NCBI GenBank assembly: GCA_963576735.1
Contig: OY755178.1
Location: 3,968,001 to 4,032,000 of the forward strand
Direction of reading: 5' to 3'
DNA: 64,000 nt
DNA from: Bedellia somnulentella
Lineage: Eukaryota > Arthropoda > Insecta > Lepidoptera > Bedelliidae
Shown: positions 35,225-47,000 of the stretch, one piece after another
How the letters are laid out: each line of letters starts with the position of its first letter
Position numbering within the stretch: position 1 is the stretch's first letter
The notes under the pieces: model-generated
The model's input: the letters and a program-made list of their open reading frames with translations, nothing else
Databases searched by the model: none
What the model was told of the DNA's origin: nothing
Translations under genes and position numbers: made by a program

Positions 35225-35264
35225 TTAACATCCACACAAATAATATCTAATTAAAAATTTGAAT

Positions 35265-35500
35265 TTAAACGGTGAGGGAAAACATCGTAAGGAAACCCAC
35301 ATGGCTGAGTTGTACTTAGTCATGTGACAGTGTATTCGTACAAAAACGGCGATAGGCCTGCCCCCTATCACGTGAGTACACTGTCTAAGCAAAACGTGGG
35401 TACCTTCTCTGGAAACTAGATGGCGCTTGCCATGTGAGTTCAGGAGTATTGGTACCTCTGCCAACCCCTTCGGGGATAAAACGGCGTGAACGTTTATGTA
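35265..35500 (+). mobile_element. SINE-A, 5' truncated
   Basis: Starts in the body at AACGGTGAGGGAAAACATCG and runs to GGGGATAAAACGGCGTGAAC. Same variant as 28918. It begins about 40 bases after a piggyBac-type MITE. Confidence 0.8.
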
Positions 35501-35509
35501 AAAATTGTA

Positions 35510-35675
35510 TTGCTGTGTAGTGTAGGCTTAGAATAGCTCTATCCCATTTCTTACCATGCGTGATCGTTACAGACGACTAAGGAATTTTCAAGCAAAGCAG
35601 TTGGAGACTCATCACCAACAAGCTCTTTTAGGGATTTAAAGCCGTGAATGTGTGTATAATATGTATGTATGTATC
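35510..35675 (+). mobile_element. SINE-B with internal deletion
   Basis: TGTGTAGTGTAGGCTTAGAA to AAGCCGTGAATGTGTGTATA; the middle is deleted after ACTCATCACCAACAAG. Confidence 0.7.
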
Positions 35676-35775
35676 CTCTTTATGTGCCCAAACCATCTCA
35701 ACATTCCTATTACTATCTTTTTTACGATATCAACTTTCTCACCGCACTTTTCACGAATCACGTTGTTACGTATGT
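35676..35775 (-). mobile_element. RTE-type LINE internal fragment
   Basis: TGTGCCCAAACCATCTCAAC is the complement of the RWFGH segment. It lies against a SINE-B (35510-35675). Confidence 0.5.
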
Positions 35776-36094
35776 ATGTATGTGTGTAAAAAAAGTGTGT
35801 GTGGGTTTAATTAAAAAAACTCAAAGGTTTTTTTGCTACAAAAATAAATGACATGGTTCGAAAGAATCTCATATTTCTTTAAGTTTTCAAACTCTCCATA
35901 ATCGCCCATCTTAATTTCCCACCCTGTATTCATCTGAAGGTAAAGGCTTGAGATAGGTGTTTGGAAGGAGTATTTATCGGACTATTTGTCAATATTTTTT
36001 TTCATTATTCATCAGAGAGAGCGGGAAAAAAACTGTATACTAATAATGATATACTAGAATTGTAATAATCGCGGCTAGTTTGCGGAGTTTGTAG

Positions 36095-36283
36095 TTGTGC
36101 TGTGTAGTGTCGGCTTAGAATAGCACAACCTATTTCTTCCAGTGGGTGTACGTAAGAGGCAACTTACGGTATTGGGAATTTTAAGGGATTTTTGGGCGAT
36201 GCTGTTGGAGACCCTTCACCAACAACCTTTATTTTACCATCTTTTCCTCACTCATTTTTCCAAAAGTGGCTGAGGAATTTCTA
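36095..36283 (+). mobile_element. SINE-B, 3' truncated
   Basis: TGCTGTGTAGTGTCGGCTTA to AAGTGGCTGAGGAATTTC. Confidence 0.8.
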
Positions 36284-36379
36284 ATTATAAGTAAATTGAC
36301 TTTTATTGCATTGGATTTTGGCATGTAAATAATATTATATTTTATAGCGCTACTTTTATCATACATACGTAGGTATTCT

Positions 36380-36655
36380 ACACCCCAGCAAAAACCTTTC
36401 CAGCTTCTTTGAGCATTTCTCTATTCGATCTATATGTATCCCCAGGTGTCATCCTCTACCAACATCACCATCCATACTCAAAATCGGTCTTTACATATCT
36501 TTTTTTTAATTTACATCCATCTATCCTCGCATTGTGCCCATAGACTTATGCCCAAACCGTCTTAAAAGTCCTTTTTCAAAATATTTTGCAGTATCATCTT
36601 TTACACCGCACCTTTTATGAATCTATCCTCACTCTATCACTTAACCTTGTAAGTT
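36380..36655 (-). mobile_element. RTE-type LINE, decayed fragment
   Basis: Complement of the C-terminal region (GCCCAAACCGTCTTAAAAG for the RWFGH motif). Frames broken. A SINE-B lies upstream (36095-36283). Confidence 0.55.
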
Positions 36656-36971
36656 TTAATTATCTTTTTTTTTTCACTATTATGTTGAAAATAGTAGTAT
36701 GAAACACATGAGTAATTAGTTATATCAGTGCTGGGTCTCAGGATCCATCTGTAAAGGCTTTGTATCGTTGTACTAAAATACCATTGTTTGTCTTTACGAA
36801 GAGAGGGCAAAAGTTGTAGCAGCTTGGTACAGCTACCCAGGTAGTTTTAACTGTGCAGACTATGTTCTCCTTAAACAACCAACCATTAAAATGAATACAT
36901 TCTTGCACTTTTAAACCACGTACCTACATCAAAAAACGTAACAAGAATCACTGAATGAAAAATTTATTTAC

Positions 36972-37003
36972 GACATTCTAAGCCCACACTACACGGCAAG
37001 TCT
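36972..37003 (-). mobile_element. SINE-B 5' end scrap
   Basis: CATTCTAAGCCCACACTACA then CGGCAA. Confidence 0.55.
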
Positions 37004-38167
37004 ATCGAGTTAAATACAAAATGATATAAAAATATTTATCCAGAAATCATGCAGGCGTTAATAATTTACAAAGTTTTTAGTTAGTCAAGCAGATAATTTA
37101 TAAGTCACTAAAAACTATAAACTTTTCAATATTCAAAAGTAATCCTTTCCAATATAAATCGCTAATCCAAGCTTGATATTCAAATTAGCATTCAATTCCA
37201 TTCTTAAGAAATTCCTGAAGCACATTCAAGAATCACTACAAAGTCGTCCAATGGCTGGCGGCCATGTTTTTAAACCCGACACTAGAACAGTGTAGAATGA
37301 ACAAAGTAACAAGAGTAAAACTTTTCCATTTTATTTTAATGGTTCGCTTTTTTCGCTCGCGACGTGCGATTAAAAGTTCGTGCGATGCAGTTTCTCTTTA
37401 CCTTGAGTTGTCTGCCGTGTTTGTTTTGATAAGGAAACGATTTACGGGCTCCTGCACTAGCTTTATTTATTTATTGCACATTGTGTACTGGAAGAGATAG
37501 CGTAAAAGTGCAAGCATAAGAAACATGTTGTTATTGTTTTAGTTTTTCGATGACCTGTTGGAGTAGAGAATAGAAATCGAATAATATCAGAATCCTTTCA
37601 TTAGTCTTCTTTGTTTAAACACGTTGGTAAACACTGCCTCTAGTGCAGAAGCAGAGATTTAAAGTCTTTGCTTTAGTAGGTTTTGTGAATATTTTTTTAT
37701 TTAGGTTGATTAGTGTGATTGAAACCATTTTGAGGAAAATGGCTTTGTGTTGTGTATAGTGTATACGTAAAAAGCAGCGTCAGACTTGCATATCCACCAT
37801 CACTTACGGCCACAGATTCCTTAAGTCTTTATACACCACAACTTTTTGTCGTATCGTTGACGCTCTTTTCTGATTCAGGCGTCGACAGCGCTTTTTTCAC
37901 ATAAATGTGTAGCTTCTCACTTGCGTCTATATCGCATCGGTTTAATATAATCGCGCGTCGACAGCGCGTTTATAGACGGGGTTTGCGAAGTCCCTTAGTC
38001 TAGTACGATAGCAAAGAGAATGAATGCGAAAATAATCAGTGTATTTTAGATAAAAAAAAGTCTTAGAAAATCTTGAAGTAGTTTATTTTTGTTGGGATAC
38101 GTAAAATTTACCAATTTGTCTATCAATTAATTTAAAGATGTACAGTATTGTTGTTATTAATTTTATT
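37004..38167. other. no recognised gene; CpG patches
   Basis: A patch at 37240-37500 has more CpG and a 78-codon frame with no family resemblance. GCGTCGACAGCGC occurs twice (37879 and 37954). Otherwise AT-rich. Confidence 0.45.
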
Positions 38168-38385
38168 TGCCGTGTAGTGCCGGCTAAGAATTTCAGTACC
38201 CCTTTCTGCCCATGGGTGCCGTAAGTAGTTTTTGGGCGATACGGTAGAAGACCCATCACCAACGATACTTTGTTCCACCATGTTGTCTCCTATCAGCTTC
38301 CACATGTGGCTGATGAGTTTCTAACTCTAAAGCTCTGGCTACCCCTTTTTGGGATTAATGGAGGGGATGAGTATGTGCATGTATG
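38168..38385 (+). mobile_element. SINE-B with small deletion
   Basis: TGCCGTGTAGTGCCGGCTAA to GATGAGTATGTGCATGTATG. Confidence 0.75.
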
Positions 38386-38457
38386 TAATTTTATTACTTT
38401 TGCTCTATTCTATTATATTAAAATTATGGTTAATAATATAAATAAAAGATGTTATTA

Positions 38458-38665
38458 AAATTCGGGTATACGCCCCCGTCGCTCTGCCAACTGAGCTACA
38501 GTGTCAGTTGGCATCCAGCGCGAAATTTCTCTATCCTTTGTTTCTTTTTTACACGTTCAAGTAGTGTTTGCGTTTCCTACCTCCGAATTTTAACTAATTC
38601 GGTCATCCCCACATGAGGAATTCATGTCAAAAAACATTAAATAATAATATAAAGTTTAATGTTTA
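38458..38665 (+). mobile_element. SINE-C, variant copy
   Basis: Starts with the complement of a tRNA-like D/anticodon part (CCGTCGCTCTGCCAACTGAG), then TTGCGTTTCCTACCTCCG and GGTCATCCCCACATGAGG. Confidence 0.6.
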
Positions 38666-38861
38666 GGGTTCGGTTTTAAAATGGTAGAAGACGACTGTAT
38701 ATTCCCTATTACTGAGACTGCGATATCTGTCCATCCATTTGACCGACCATCTCTGTCACGCCCGCGCCACACAGCATGCGCCCGCGGGCATGTGGAAATT
38801 CAAAAGGGCTGCCATACAACAAAACTTTTTATCTAATTTTTATCTATACATAAAAATGGCA

Positions 38862-38945
38862 ATTATCTCGCGGTCGACATCGAATCGCATATGCTCTTTT
38901 ATTTTACGAACTTCGCACGCCTGCCTCTTGTACTCTATGTTTTAA
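38862..38945 (-). mobile_element. RTE-type LINE C-terminal scrap
   Basis: ATATGCTCTTTTATTTTACG and CACGCCTGCCTCTT correspond to the KNKRAC and KKAGVR segments on the minus strand. Confidence 0.45.
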
Positions 38946-39024
38946 AGAGGAAATATTTTGTGAGTTTATTTGTCTGTAGTGAAAGGCATCCAAACAACTC
39001 TTCCGATTTTAAATAAATAAAAAA

Positions 39025-39190
39025 AAAGAAATCATTTATTTATTGCCTTAGGGAACAATAAAACATTACAATTAGAACAAAGTACACACACAATTTTAAC
39101 AAAAAACAAAACAAAAAAATATAATTAATAAAATATTTAGAGACATTAGAGAGAATTAAAGTCCCCTCAAAGGCAAATCTTGTAACAATT
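39025..39190 (-). mobile_element. CR1/Jockey-type LINE 3' end
   Basis: AAATCATTTATTTATTGCCT then GGAACAATAAAACATTAC, the usual opening of a reversed LINE tail. Confidence 0.4.
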
Positions 39191-39319
39191 TTCATTCTTT
39201 AAAAGGATAGAGTCCTACACATTCAGAAAAATTAAAAACATAGGTAATATATACCAGAACGTTTAATTTCATAAATGATGAACAGAGGTTGAAGAACCAT
39301 GAGATATTTTAAAATATAC

Positions 39320-39353
39320 ACTATCCATACGAAGCTGAGTCGGTCCATTAGTT
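39320..39353 (+). mobile_element. degenerate Helitron 3' end
   Basis: ATACGAAGCTGAGTCGGTCC followed by ATTAGT resembles the 3' termini of the Helitrons at 21-28 kb with CTAG decayed to TTAG. Nothing of the body is recognisable upstream. Confidence 0.45.
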
Positions 39354-39373
39354 TAAAAAATAATTTTAGTTAA

Positions 39374-39802
39374 GGGCGTCCCCGGAAAAATAGGATGATA
39401 TTGATTGTTTGGAAATTCTATAAAGTCTGATTTGATGATATTGATATGACATGAATAAAATATATGTTGGTGATTAGTTCATGGTGTTAAAATTTGATGT
39501 TTAACATTTTAATAATTTGTTGAAAAATATGATGAAAAAAATTGAATTGGAACATGCTTTGTTTTCATAAAAACCGTATAGGCTCCACTGGCATAACATA
39601 CATGTGAACTCATTATGTGTCTATATACGCGTAGCTTTAAGATCTGTAACTTTGAAGTTTAACTTTTCATTTAAACATTATAGTTATTCAGTAAAACTAA
39701 ATAAACTACATTTATCCAGCGCGCGCGTTTTTTCCGTCCCTGTCACTCTCAGTAAATTTGACGTAAGAGTGAGCGCAATAGCTGCAAAATGCGGGGAGGC
39801 CC
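39374..39802. mobile_element. ~429 bp piggyBac-like MITE, copy 2
   Basis: TTAA at 39370-39373 and 39803-39806. Same ends and interior as 25155-25579, with a few substitutions and a three-base insertion. It lies about 20 bases past a degenerate Helitron 3' end. Confidence 0.85.
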
Positions 39803-39824
39803 TTAAGTACTTTTTACATTACAA

Positions 39825-40335
39825 TCTGATAGCTCAGTGGAAACACTACGGCTTTTCAAGCAGAAGACGTGATAGCAAATCTTCAGTTGGGTCAACACTG
39901 ATGTGTCTTTTTATAAAGGTGCTCCCTCACCGGTTAGATTCAAGCTTTACATCAGTCAAGGAGGAGAAACGAGCATTACAATGCGCACCTTGAAATGATT
40001 ATATGAATGATTGTATTAATTACACGCAAATGCTCGCCAGTCAGGCGGGTATTAATGTAATGCAATGCTCAAAGACGAATCTATAATGTTACAGTACACG
40101 TGAATTCTCCCGGTGAGGGAGCGCTTTAGGTATATATTAAGGTTTGTAACAATGGCAGACGTCTTCGAGAGAAAACCTACATGGCTGAGTTACACGTAGT
40201 CATGTGTCAGTGTATTTGAACAAAATGTTAATAGGCTTGCCCCTGTTCCCTTTACTGAGATGCACTCTCGTCCAAAACTATCAGTAACTCTGCCATTTCA
40301 TCGGAGATTTACACCTTGAACGTTGAGTTAAAACA
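39825..40335 (+). mobile_element. SINE-A, highly diverged
   Basis: Possible head TCTGATAGCTCAGTGG near 39827 and a clearer body 40115-40330 (ACATGGCTGAGTTACACGTA, AATAGGCTTGCCCC). The span between is unassigned; the two parts may not belong together. Confidence 0.45.
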
Positions 40336-40375
40336 GTGCTAACTTGCATTGTTGTTAATGATCATTCTTCTGGAA

Positions 40376-40650
40376 GCTGTGTAGTGTCGGCTTAGAATAG
40401 CACTATCCCATTTCTTCCGGTAGGTGTACGTAAGAGGCGACTAACGGTATTGGGGCTATTAAGGGATTTTATGGGCGATGCGGTTGGAGACCCATCAACC
40501 CCCCCATCCCCCATCCCATCCATGACCCCATCACAACCTTTGTTTTACCATCTTTTCCCCATTCAATTTCCAAAAGTGGCTGAGGATTTTTTAATTTCTT
40601 AGCTCTGGTTACCCCGTCCAGGGATTTATAGCCGTGAGTATATGTATGTC
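40376..40650 (+). mobile_element. SINE-B with CCCAT-rich insertion
   Basis: Full length; after GAGACCCATCA a ~30 base run of CCCAT-type units has been inserted at 40497-40527. It ends about 230 bases past the DOHH stop codon. Confidence 0.85.
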
Positions 40651-40878
40651 TTCTCGAAACAAATCAGTTGAGCTTTCGTCATAAAATGTAAAGATAATAA
40701 AAATAAATATGGTTCCATAGTAAAAGTTCTTCAGAATGATCTCCCTAAAACCCTCTTTCGGTTTGTTACTTCCCTTTTCTTATACCCTGAACAGTTAAGA
40801 AATAAGAAAACAATGAAAACAGATAAAATATAATTGTTATTTAATTTAAAATAAATAAAATTTGTAATACAAAAATAG

Positions 40879-41002
40879 TTATTGTGATTGAACAGTCAGT
40901 AAAGTATTAGCATACTGGAACTCCGGGCTATTCTCATATTCGGACATGTCGAGGGCTACTTCACAGCTCTCTCTGACTACCGCTCTCGGGTCGTGAAGAT
41001 AT
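40879..41002 (-). CDS. DOHH: DOHH exon 4 (C-terminus and stop)
   Basis: The acceptor is TTACAG at 41008-41003. The exon reads [19 protein letters not shown], the last conserved helix of the family, then [20 protein letters not shown] and a TAA at 40881-40879. A SINE-B copy sits only about 20 bases upstream inside intron 3, so the branch point and tract are squeezed between it and the exon. Confidence 0.94.
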
Positions 41003-44000
41003 CTGTAACAATAAAACATACATACATACATACATATACTCACGGCTATATTTCCCTAGAAAGGGTAACCAGAGCTAAGGAATTATAAATTCCTCAGCCA
41101 CTTTTGGAAGTTGAGTAAGGAAAAGATGGTAAAAATAAAGGTTTTTGGTTATGGGTCTCCAACCGCATCGCCCAAAAATCCAATAAAAAGCCCCAATACC
41201 CTTAGTCGCCTCTAGTCTTATACCCTTAGTCGTGTTATGACGTGCAATACAGAGTTTATGTATTTATACTTCTGAACATCACGTGAAATTGTCACCTGGG
41301 GTTCAGAGTACCCACGTCTTGCTTGGACAGTGTACTGACGTGGTAGGAGGCAGGCCTATCGCCGTTTTTAGTAATACAGTCACCTAACAAAGTACTCCTT
41401 AGCCTATAAGTACTTACTATAAGTTTTTGATAGTAATTGACCAATCAAAGCCTTCATGACCGAATCATCCGCAATTCGCCCCAAATAAGAGTACAAAAAT
41501 ATTTGAAGAAATGTATGGACTGTCTGGGGCCGTAGCACACTCTTAATTATATTGCGAGCTCAACGTTTAGAATGAAATAAAGATATACGATACTTGGAAG
41601 CATGATAGAGATAGCTGTATTTAACCACGAGATTTGCAGCTAAGGACAAGCGTGTTAATACTACTGCATAACCATTTGGGTCCTGAAAACATTGTAATCT
41701 ATAGCCTATAGAATTTCACGGCAGAGATAGTTTCATATCGGGACGCCATTACAACGCAGAACAAAGAAACTCGTTTTCGAAGATTGGAGTATTAAGTAAA
41801 GGTAAATAGCTGAACATATGGCAGCACAATTACAAGTAAGCAAGGAAAACAATTACGACAATAATAAAAAAAAATACAGAAATTTAATAACCATTTGCAT
41901 TAGAAATACTTATAATAATTTAAATCTTTTTGTTCATGAAAACCTCATGTGGGGATTATTACTAATAATTAAAGAATAAATAAAGGAAAGAAAAATTTCG
42001 ACACAGGCGGGGATCCAACGGTTCGCACTGGCAGCCAACTGACACGGTAGCTCAGTTGGCAGAGCGTCGGGGCGTTTACCCGAGGTCGCGGGTTCGATCC
42101 CCGCCTGTGTCGAAATTTTTCTTTCCTTTATTTATTCTTTAATTATTAGTAATACTTATAATGTCTGAATGGATTACATGGTTTAAAATTTTATTTTATT
42201 TGATATGTTCCTAATTCCTACCCCCTTTTCCTTAAGAATTGGTCACTTCTAGTACACTCATCGTGAGGACTGCTGGTGTCCTGGATTTTTGAGATCGACT
42301 ACCCCTTGGCTTATCATCGATAAAAGACCACTCATTGTAACGATTGATAGTTTAGAACTTCGGTTTGATTCCAAGTGGTTTGTTATAATACCGTCATGTT
42401 ATGTTTTTATAAATATTCTTAGATAAAATTGATGAAAGGGATATATAGAACCAATGTGAATGATAATCTCAGTAGGGGCAATCATAGATGTTTAAATATT
42501 ATGGTATTGCTGTCTAAACTTTGGTGTTTTTTTTATAAAGTTATAAGTAATTAATAGCACAGAATCTAAATTTAAAACATATTAATAGGCAAACGTATCT
42601 TTTTTACAATTTAAGTCTTATTAAAGACTGTAAGAGTTAGCATTCAATATAAATTTTAAACGTAAGTTTTCAATGCGAATTTATGGTAAGAAATATTCTT
42701 ATTTTAATAAATATTTCTATCATCAACAAATACGTGAAATTTCATCAATTTTAATAGGGCTAGTTAGTAATCCGCCATACCAGTGTCATGCACGCACACT
42801 GTTGTATTTTGTTTTTGATCTCGATGTCATTTTTGTAATGCAAATCTATTACTAATAGCATAATATATTAATGAGAACAACCATAAAGTACACATTTCGA
42901 TAAAAAAAGAAATACTTGAAAAGACAGGCGTGCAAAGTGACAAAAACAAAATGTATGCATGAACTCTTCACTCACATCAAAACATATACCTTCACCTTCA
43001 AATATCCTCGATATACAATTAGGAATATGTTTAATGTTAGAAGATGGAAGATTGGACTTAATTCACCCATCACGAGAATGTGTAAAAGCTACAACGAAAT
43101 GCAGGCAAAACACTGTGAAATTGACATATTTGGTGACTCTTTGGCAGTTTTTAAGCAAAAAGTTAAAGTTGTAAATACATAAGATGGGGCCAGTTTGTAT
43201 TGTATTGTATTTTATTTTATTAATTTACTAATTTTGTTATTTACTGACATTTAAATTGTTGTTATGATTGTATTGTATTTTTTTTTAATTCAACAACTTA
43301 ATTGAATTATTCTAACCAGAGAATAAGTCAAACATTTATATAGGTGTATTTATTGATTTGATTATTAATTTAAGTTAGTTTTAAGATTTTAAATAATCAG
43401 TTAATTTAATTTTTATTTATTTAATTTGATTAATTTTTATTTATTAATTTAATTTGATTTGATTATTAATTTAAGTTAGTTTTAAGATTTTAAATAACCA
43501 GTTAATTTAATTTTATAATAATGTTAGCAATGTTTTGAATTATTTCGATTTCCAAAATGAATGATGTGATTAGCCTATAAATTGGTGTATTTAGTTGACA
43601 TGTGTCCTTTAAATTTAAGTATTTTCTAAGATTGTGTACTATTTTCACTGTTGGCAATCCGTAATAAATAAATAAATAAACATTATCAATCTGAGTGAAG
43701 TTCTTGAGAATACCAAAATCATACAAAGCGGCGTTCAAGTCTCTGCCACCCCAACCAGAGTGAAATGGGTTATATGTACTTATTTATGTTAATATTCTCA
43801 TATAAGTTGTGGCTTATCTTTAAGCCATGGAACATGTATTCTTATATTATTTTTTAATGTGATACCTTTTCAATACTTCCGTGCACTCCTCCGTAGCTAT
43901 AGACCCGAGGGCTTCAGCAGCCTCGTGCCTCACCATTTCGTGTTCCTCAACATCTTCAAGCCTCTCTTTCAGGAATGGGATACTTCGCTCATCTTGCATT

Positions 44001-47000
44001 TGGCCGAATATGAATGCTACTTCGTGGCGGAATAGTGCACTGCTGCCTTGAAGACCTGAAAGGAGATGAAATTTGGTTATTGTAGATCATTTTCAAGCCT
44101 TGTTATTCAAGCTTTATATGCCCAAAGGGGTTGCAGAGGTCTATTAATTTTAAACATCATGTGTCAATTTGCCAGTGTACTTTTTACTTGGCCAGTACCT
44201 TTGTACTATACACTGTCAAATGACAGACTAATACTAAGAACAACTTAGTCATGGTGGCTTTATTTTTGACAAAATGATGTTTTATTTATTTTCAATATTT
44301 TTTTATTCAATTGATATTGATATTGAGTGAACTTTCATCCTTTATTAAAGTCTTCTCAACTTTTTTACCAGTAGAAAAGCTAAAAGATGGTGTCAACAAA
44401 GATCTTTGGTGCTGAGTTACCAGCCCAATCACAAAACGATAACAAAGAGACCTAATACAAACCTCAGATTAATAATCTTAAAACAAATACTTTGAAGTAC
44501 CATTTAGGTCTTGAAGTGGGATCAGTCATACGGAGTATGTATGACTGATCTGCCACAAAATAAAAACCAAAAATTATTATTTTTTTGTTTAGTTTTTGTT
44601 ATTGTCATCTCATATTAATCTGTTTTAGATTATATAAAAAAAAACCATTAGTTCTAATCAATGAATGATGGAATATGTATGGAAGGTTCATGATTATGAA
44701 ACTGAGGTTAAGTAACACATATGAGAAAAACAAGATGATTAACAATGAATTAGCATGTTTTGTCCATGAAAACCTCATGTGAAGATTATAACTAAAAAAT
44801 AAAGAAAAATTAAGACACCAGAGGGAATCGAACCCACAACCTCCGTAACCGGAGTACTAATGCTACATTGTACCAGTACATGGCCACTCTCTCTCCAGAA
44901 TCTTCAAGCATGTTACACTTAAGTGAGCAGTAACTATAAAAAGCAGCTCATCCCTAGTACTGATATAAAGATAAACTCAGCCATTCAGATGACTGTCTTG
45001 TTATATAAAGCAGTACCAGTGCAGTAATGTCACATGACATCACATACATACATACATATTCTCACGCCGTTAGTTCCCATTGGGGTAGGCAGAGACTATC
45101 GATCGCCACTTTGTACGATCCTGGCAAACCTCTCTAGCTTCATTTACATCCATCAATCTTTTCATACATGCTCTTTTGTTCTTCGTACTTCGGACACCTG
45201 CCTTTTTGACATCACAACATGATGAAATAACAAATAAACAGGAAACTACTCAGACATACCTAATGGTATGAGTTTATGTATGTATGTGCAAAAGTTGGGA
45301 GCTTACTTAAAATAATTCAGTTTCAAACATACATTTCAAGAAATTTGTGTTCTAAGATTGTGTCATTTATTTAGTGTAAAAAATAAGATGGCCCACCTTT
45401 CCCTAAGGCATTAATACTTTCAGTTGTTCCTATATTCCTCAAACTAAACATTGCTCTGTATCTTTCAAACAATGGTCTCTTCTCATCCATCAGTACATCA
45501 GTCAATTTCTCTACATCATTTTCGGTACAAGGAGGTGCTGGGTCAATGGAAGTGAATAAACTTTTTGATAATGCTTCTGATTTGGTCTCATCTGCAACCC
45601 AGTTTAGTCTTTGCAATGCTATCTGACATGTTTCTGCCACTTCTATGGCAGGATCATCTTTGTACTTCTCTAGTAATTCTCTAAGGTTTGGATCACCAAT
45701 TGCACCAAGGGCTTCACCTGAAAAAATAATTATTGTGGTTTTATTATATGTTCTTGAACAGTATTTTAACTTATATATAATAACATGTGTGGGACCTTAT
45801 TTACTTGTAAATTATTTGTTTTTTAACCAAGTGACAGTATAAATAGTAATTAAACAGCATTAAATAAATAAATAAATAAATATATATGGACATATTACAC
45901 AGATCAAGTTAGCCCCAAACTAAGTAGAACTTGTATTATGGGATACTAACTTAACGATATATTTAATATTATATAATACACATATAAATAACATCCAAGA
46001 CTAAGAAACAATCATTTATGCTCATCACATAAATGATGCTCTCAGCGGGGATCGAACCCGCGACCTCCGGACCGAGAAGGTAGTCACCTATCCACTCGGC
46101 CACCGCTGTCGTCGCAGCATTGTTAAATAAAGGAATGAAAAATTTTAGCACCAGCAAGGATCAAACCCACAACCTCCCGGTATACGCTCCCATCTTTTTT
46201 GCTTTTATTTTAACACTTTTTAAGTAGTCTTAGCGTTCCCTACCTCCATTTTTTTTTTTAATTCCAACGGCCACTACCTTTACAGATAGAATGTAAATGT
46301 AAACCATCGCATACGCCTATGTTATATGAACGCCTAATTATCACATAATTAGAATGTTTTAGTTCATGAAAACCTCACATGGGGATTATTAGGATATTAA
46401 AGGATAAATAACAACTTTTTGTTTCAGATTGCCCAAAGAAAGACAAATTTAGCTATTTTCTGCTACCTTTCCACTAAATGTAAAACAATTTATGGAGAAG
46501 CATCTTAGAGAACCTTATGAAATTAATCAAATGGAGGAACTAAAGGTATAGCAAGGTTTATTACATATAACACACTACATACACCAGCCAGTATGATTTC
46601 AACCAAAATTATTTCAAACTTAATAGGAAATATTAAACCTCTGTGTCCAATCAAGAAATAGAAAATTGTGCATTACGTACACAACTTTTCTGAACTATTT
46701 TGGTGGATGAGCAAAACACAAACTAAGTAAATGGTTTATAAAAAGCATTTCAACAGAGCTTAGTTTTTAAAACAAAGAAATTGGATGATGATTCAAATTT
46801 TTACTACATAACAAACATAAAAAAATACATTTGGCAGTTACGAATGAAAAATTATATTTGTCATATTGTTGAGCAAAGTGGTGGGCCAATTTAGTTAATC
46901 ATATTTAATACCATTTTATAAAATACATGCTCAATACTCAAAAAACAAGTGTGTACAATCTCATCTACTTGGTTGTTACAGAATTGAAAAATATTTTGAA

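Noticed and set aside
42041..42111. tRNA gene
   Set aside because: It folds well, but has C33 and continues into SINE-C body present in other copies, so it is a SINE head.
46035..46115. tRNA gene or short protein on the minus strand
   Set aside because: tRNA-like SINE; the [24 protein letters not shown] reading is a well-known spurious translation of such heads.
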